DNA of 8,739 nt from Candidatus Omnitrophota bacterium (GTDB lineage: Bacteria > Omnitrophota > Gorgyraeia > Gygaellales > Profunditerraquicolaceae): positions 1 to 8,739 of the forward strand of contig JAHKBC010000051.1 of assembly GCA_018825725.1 (NCBI GenBank), written 5' to 3'. Positions 6,699 to 8,739 of the stretch are shown here, one piece after another. Made by a program: the position numbers and the translations under genes. The notes below the pieces were generated by a model. The model worked only from the letters and a program-made list of their open reading frames with translations, had not been told where the DNA came from and ran no database searches. The first letter of the stretch is position 1; each line of letters begins with the position of its first letter.

Positions 6699-7547
6699 TT
6701 AACCTCCCTGCCTCAATTTCCTGACCATCTTCAAATTCATCAAATCATCGTCTTGACTACCTTTAGGAGTCTCTAAAATAAAAGGGATATCTCTTAATTT
6801 AGGATGATTGATAATCCTCCTCATTCCTTCAATACCGATGTTACCTTTGCCGATATGGTAATGCCTGTCAATATGCAGGCCCAGCTTTTCTTTAGTATCG
6901 TTTAAATGGATTAATTTTATAAGTTTAAGCCCTACCAGCTTATCGATTTGAACCAATACACCTTTAAACCCGGCTTCAGTAGCAATATCATAACCTGCGC
7001 TATAAGCATGAGCAGTATCCAGGCAGAGCCCGACCCGGTTTTTATCCTTAATGCCCTGAATAATCTTTTGCTGGTGCTTAAAATTATACCCTAGCCAGGA
7101 ACCAGCGCCAGAGGTATTTTCAAGCAATATCTTTACCGCAGAACGCTTAGTCTTTGTGATTATTGTGTTTAATGCCTTGATTAACCTTTCTATTCCCTCC
7201 TCTTCAGATGTATCCTTATGGCTTCCCATATGAGTTACAATGTAATCCGCGTTTAATTGCTGGGCAACTTCGATATCCTCAATATAAGCGTTGATTGAGG
7301 CGTGATATAGTTTAGCAAACGGAGAAGCTAAATTAATAAGATAGGATACATGGATAAAAAGAGGGTTGATTCCATAAGCGGCTTTCTTGCGTACAAATTC
7401 TACCGTGTCCTTTGAGTCCAGGGCCTCCTGATTCCATTGCTGGGGATTACGAGAAAACATCTGCATGGTATTACACCTAAGTTCATGCGCCGCCTTAAGC
7501 GTTTCAGAAATCTTTCCCTCTTTGGAAACATGCACTCCTAAAAGCAT
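6699..7547 (-). CDS. nfo: Deoxyribonuclease IV (AP endonuclease IV)
   Basis: A 282-residue protein of normal family length (E. coli Nfo has 285). It cleaves DNA 5' of abasic sites and removes 3' blocking groups in base-excision repair. All metal ligands of the three-zinc TIM-barrel site are visible: His66, His106 (VTHMGSH), Glu143 (LLENTSGAG), Asp177 and His180 (LCLDTAHAY), His214 (LIHLND), Asp227 and His229 (DRHYHIGKGNIG) and Glu259 (ILETPKG). The N-terminal GVHVSKEGKI and MFSRNPQQW also match. The ATG at 7547 is preceded by six A residues and a -10 box with no Shine-Dalgarno, so a leaderless message is likely. The stop TAA (6701-6699) touches the leuS TTG start, and the leuS ribosome site lies within the nfo end, so the two are probably cotranscribed. 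Confidence 0.97.
   Translation of the reverse strand: MLLGVHVSKEGKISETLKAAHELRCNTMQMFSRNPQQWNQEALDSKDTVEFVRKKAAYGINPLFIHVSYLINLASPFAKLYHASINAYIEDIEVAQQLNADYIVTHMGSHKDTSEEEGIERLIKALNTIITKTKRSAVKILLENTSGAGSWLGYNFKHQQKIIQGIKDKNRVGLCLDTAHAYSAGYDIATEAGFKGVLVQIDKLVGLKLIKLIHLNDTKEKLGLHIDRHYHIGKGNIGIEGMRRIINHPKLRDIPFILETPKGSQDDDLMNLKMVRKLRQGG
6703..6708 (-). promoter_or_regulatory. Ribosome binding site of leuS (decides the TTG start)
   Basis: GGGAGG on the - strand lies inside the last codons of nfo, 4 bases before the leuS TTG (6698-6696). The codon just before that TTG is the nfo TAA in the same frame, so TTG is the first possible leuS start; the next Met is residue 39, inside the catalytic core. 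Confidence 0.75.
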
Positions 7548-7553
7548 TTTTTT

Positions 7554-7581
7554 ATTCTAACATAACCGGATTTTAAGTCAA
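7554..7581 (-). promoter_or_regulatory. Predicted promoter of nfo-leuS
   Basis: On the - strand TTGACT (7581-7576, five of six consensus) is followed by a 16-base spacer and TAGAAT (7559-7554, five of six). Only AAAAAA separates the -10 box from the nfo ATG at 7547, so the expected transcription start falls on or next to the A of the ATG. This fits the absence of a Shine-Dalgarno for nfo. Confidence 0.6.
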
Positions 7582-7662
7582 TGGGGTTCAACATCTTCTC
7601 TAAATTCTGCAGTTTGTTCTTAGGTGGGGACAAGAAAAGTCAGAATAGTGCGGTCGGAAAAA

Positions 7663-7676
7663 GTATGCACTCCGCT
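7663..7676 (+). repeat. 14-base direct repeat, copy 1
   Basis: GTATGCACTCCGCT, identical to copy 2 at 7799-7812, 136 bases further on. Both copies are followed, 39 and 11 bases later, by CCACCA and an A/T-rich tract (7716-7726 and 7824-7836), suggesting duplication of a larger unit with divergence. Confidence 0.8.
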
Positions 7677-7738
7677 TAATTCGCTATATTCCCAGTTGTC
7701 GGCGAATTATGAGTGCCACCAGAATTTGAACACAAGAT

Positions 7739-7753
7739 TGCGCCACAGGCGCA
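7739..7753. repeat. Short perfect hairpin
   Basis: TGCGCC and GGCGCA form a perfect 6-bp GC-rich stem around a 3-base ACA loop. No T-run follows on either strand, so it is not a standard terminator. It lies between the two copies of the 14-base direct repeat. Confidence 0.6.
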
Positions 7754-7798
7754 TGCAGTGAAACTCCGCGATAGCGAAGCTAGCTTGGTCAGGAACTG

Positions 7799-7812
7799 GT
7801 ATGCACTCCGCT
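7799..7812 (+). repeat. 14-base direct repeat, copy 2
   Basis: GTATGCACTCCGCT, the second copy of the repeat at 7663-7676. It is followed after 10 bases by the 16-bp inverted repeat that reaches into the tRNA 3' end. Confidence 0.8.
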
Positions 7813-7822
7813 CACTACGGCA

Positions 7823-7859
7823 TCCACCAATTTTTTGCTTGTCGCAAAAAATTGGTGGA
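7823..7859. repeat. Perfect 16-bp inverted repeat that includes the tRNA-Ala 3' end
   Basis: The left arm TCCACCAATTTTTTGC and right arm GCAAAAAATTGGTGGA (+ strand) pair perfectly around TTGTC. On the - strand the first arm met by the polymerase is the last seven bases of the tRNA (TCCACCA) plus ATTTTTTGC; the second arm is an inverted copy of this. No T-run follows the second arm, so it is not a usual terminator, although the T6 tract directly after the tRNA could itself help end or trim the transcript. Confidence 0.85.
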
Positions 7860-7928
7860 GCTGGAGGGAGTTGAACCCTCGACCTTTTGACTGCCAGTCA
7901 AACGCGCTCCCAGCTGCGCTACAGCCCC
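7853..7928 (-). tRNA. tRNA-Ala (anticodon GGC)
   Basis: A 76-base gene with encoded CCA. The acceptor stem GGGGCTG/CAGCTCC contains the G3-U70 wobble that marks alanine tRNAs. The D arm is GCGC/GCGC with the loop AGCTGGGA. The anticodon stem is TTTGA/TCAAA with loop CTGGCAG, so the anticodon is GGC, which reads GCC and GCU. The T arm is GAGGG-TTCAACT-CCCTC. All four helices are perfect apart from the identity wobble. It lies 74 bases downstream of the lipoprotein gene on the same strand and no clear promoter of its own was seen, so it may be cotranscribed. It is tightly enclosed by two perfect hairpins, one abutting its 5' end and one including its 3' end. Confidence 0.97.
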
Positions 7929-7953
7929 TAAATTTCTACGCAGTAGAAATTTA
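7929..7953. repeat. Perfect 11-bp palindrome abutting the tRNA 5' end
   Basis: TAAATTTCTAC and GTAGAAATTTA enclose a GCA loop. The last base of the element is immediately next to the first base of the tRNA. In a precursor transcript it would form a hairpin directly 5' of the RNase P cleavage site. It is present once in this window. Confidence 0.85.
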
Positions 7954-8002
7954 CTCCTGAATCCACATTGCTTTTATCTAACCACGAAGGAGAAACAATC
8001 CT

Positions 8003-8494
8003 CTATTTCAAATTTTCGCCATCAGCGAGATACTTAGACAAAATCTCCCAGGTCCGGCTGCCCACAACTCCGTCCGGATTTAAACCATTCATCTCCTGGA
8101 ATCTTTTAATTGCTTCTTTGGTATCCGGGCCTATATTACCGTCTATTTCGCCCTTATAGAATCCAGCCCTCTTCAAAGCTGTCTGAATATCTGCTCCTGA
8201 AGGCATTCTTGCCTTACTCCTGCTTTCTTCAATCTGCCGATTAATCTTTTCTAACTTATCCTTATTTTCCTGAAGTTTTTGGCGCAATTCCAAATTTGCT
8301 TCCAACTGCTTCTTAAGGGCAAATTCAATCTGCCTCTGGCTTTCTTCAAGCCGGGACTTTTCATCTTCCTTATCTTTAAGATTATTCTCTAAAGAACTAA
8401 CCTGTGACTTTAATTGCTCAACCTCCTGAAGACTAGCACATCCGCTAAACATTACAACCAGGACAACGCCGATGATTATATTAAGTGCGCGCAT
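8003..8494 (-). CDS. Lipoprotein with coiled coil and C-terminal peptidoglycan-binding domain
   Basis: A 163-residue protein in three parts. Residues 1-19 are a lipoprotein signal (MRALNIIIGVVLVVMFSGC, Cys19 as lipidation site). Residues about 22-95 are a highly charged coiled coil (VEQLKSQVSSLENNLKDKED ... KINRQIEESRSK). Residues about 102-156 form a PG_binding_1-type domain, with ALKRAGFYKGEIDGNIGPDT, then AIKRFQEMNGLNPDGVVG and TWEIL. It would be anchored in a membrane by lipid and bind the cell wall, tethering or spacing the envelope; that role is inferred. The ATG at 8494 was chosen because GGAGGAGG lies 5 bases upstream and the signal peptide begins there; a longer TTG-initiated frame at 8521 would add a hydrophilic lead that spans the ribosome site. 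A TATAAT promoter lies just upstream. Confidence 0.87.
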   Translation of the reverse strand: MRALNIIIGVVLVVMFSGCASLQEVEQLKSQVSSLENNLKDKEDEKSRLEESQRQIEFALKKQLEANLELRQKLQENKDKLEKINRQIEESRSKARMPSGADIQTALKRAGFYKGEIDGNIGPDTKEAIKRFQEMNGLNPDGVVGSRTWEILSKYLADGENLK

Positions 8495-8526
8495 ATTTAC
8501 CTCCTCCGTTCTGATCCTCAATTACA

Positions 8527-8556
8527 ATTATACCTATAACGCGAGGCTTGGTTCAA
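8527..8556 (-). promoter_or_regulatory. Predicted promoter of the lipoprotein gene
   Basis: On the - strand TTGAAC (8556-8551) and a perfect TATAAT (8532-8527) are separated by 18 bases. The expected start lies about 25 bases before the ATG, leaving room for the GGAGGAGG ribosome site (8507-8500). It may also drive the downstream tRNA. Confidence 0.65.
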
Positions 8557-8739
8557 AAAATAAACTTACCATAACCAGGCTTATTATACGGACAATCTAT
8601 TTATTTACGTAAAATATGATCCCGATTAATAGAAGATTACCCTAGCGTAGAAAAATACGTAATCTTTATATAGGAAGTAATTTTAATTCCGAATCGTTAA
8701 TGTAGTATTATATATTAGTTTTATTAAAATAACAAACAA
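8557..8739. other. AT-rich upstream region with dyad symmetries, no gene seen
   Basis: No open frame of note. It contains the perfect 10-base palindrome TTTACGTAAA (8604-8613) and the inverted repeat AAGATTAC/GTAATCTT (8633-8640, 8659-8666). TACGTAA occurs in both (8606-8612, 8656-8662). These lie 50-110 bases upstream of the lipoprotein promoter and could be protein-binding sites. The last 40 bases are almost pure A/T, so promoter calls there are not reliable. Confidence 0.4.

Larger units (their letters stand above)
7582..7822. other. Noncoding spacer between nfo and tRNA-Ala, rich in short palindromes
   Basis: No convincing gene was found on either strand. The stretch holds a 14-base direct repeat (7663-7676, 7799-7812), an inverted repeat TAATTCGC/GCGAATTA (7677-7684, 7702-7709), a hairpin TGCGCC-ACA-GGCGCA (7739-7753) and the overlapping dyads TAGC-GAA-GCTA (7772-7782) and AAGCTAGCTT (7777-7786). 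GGTGGGGACAAG near 7624-7635 resembles the kind of sequence found beside REP/IS200-like elements, but no transposase frame is present. It may be a decayed mobile element or a structured RNA; neither is proven. Confidence 0.5.

Noticed and set aside
7711..7800. Possible second, degenerate tRNA (TTCAAAT and TGGTGGCA read on the - strand)
   Set aside because: The would-be T stem does not pair, no acceptor partner is found and no anticodon arm can be drawn. Only fragment-level likeness remains.
7929..7953. Resemblance of the palindrome (AATTTCTAC ... GTAGA) to the hairpin of Cas12a CRISPR repeats
   Set aside because: There is only one copy, no spacers, no cas gene in the window, and the arms continue to 11 perfectly paired bases, unlike a Cas12a repeat. 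The likeness is best explained by a simple AT-rich palindrome.

Overview
The window reads as a chromosomal stretch from a low-to-moderate GC, double-membraned (LPS-type) bacterium. The gene set points to an uncultured lineage of the Omnitrophota (former OP3) type. This placement is an inference from gene order and protein style (an LptE-like lipoprotein, a non-lipidated BamD-like TPR protein, short ComEC and short HolA); nothing in the sequence proves it.

Layout, left to right: positions 2-133 hold the 3' end of rpsT (ribosomal protein bS20) on the + strand. Everything else is on the - strand, so it is transcribed from right to left. In that order come a coiled-coil lipoprotein with a peptidoglycan-binding domain (8494-8003), a tRNA-Ala(GGC) gene (7928-7853), a palindrome-rich spacer of about 300 bases, nfo (endonuclease IV), leuS, comEA, comEC, a BamD-like TPR gene, lptE and holA. 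holA then runs into the 3' end of rpsT, giving a 30-base convergent overlap. The leuS ... lptE-holA order matches the conserved leuS-lptE-holA neighbourhood of proteobacteria, with comEA, comEC and the TPR gene inserted between.

The - strand genes are tightly packed: nfo stop/leuS start abut, the comEA-comEC gap is 1 base, TPR/lptE overlap in ATGA, and lptE/holA overlap by 7 bases. Believable sigma-70-like promoters lie before nfo, before the TPR gene and before the lipoprotein. The first two sit so close to the start codon, with no Shine-Dalgarno, that leaderless transcripts are likely.

Functionally the cluster mixes housekeeping (leucyl-tRNA charging, clamp loading, base-excision repair), DNA uptake (ComEA, ComEC) and outer-envelope assembly (LptE, BamD-like, lipoprotein). 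No defence system, transposase gene or CRISPR array is visible. The least ordinary signals are small repeats: a perfect four-copy heptanucleotide tandem repeat inside leuS, two related GC-rich repeat-like inserts in the same reading frame at two other variable loops of leuS, and perfect hairpins on both sides of the tRNA, one of which includes the tRNA 3' end itself.
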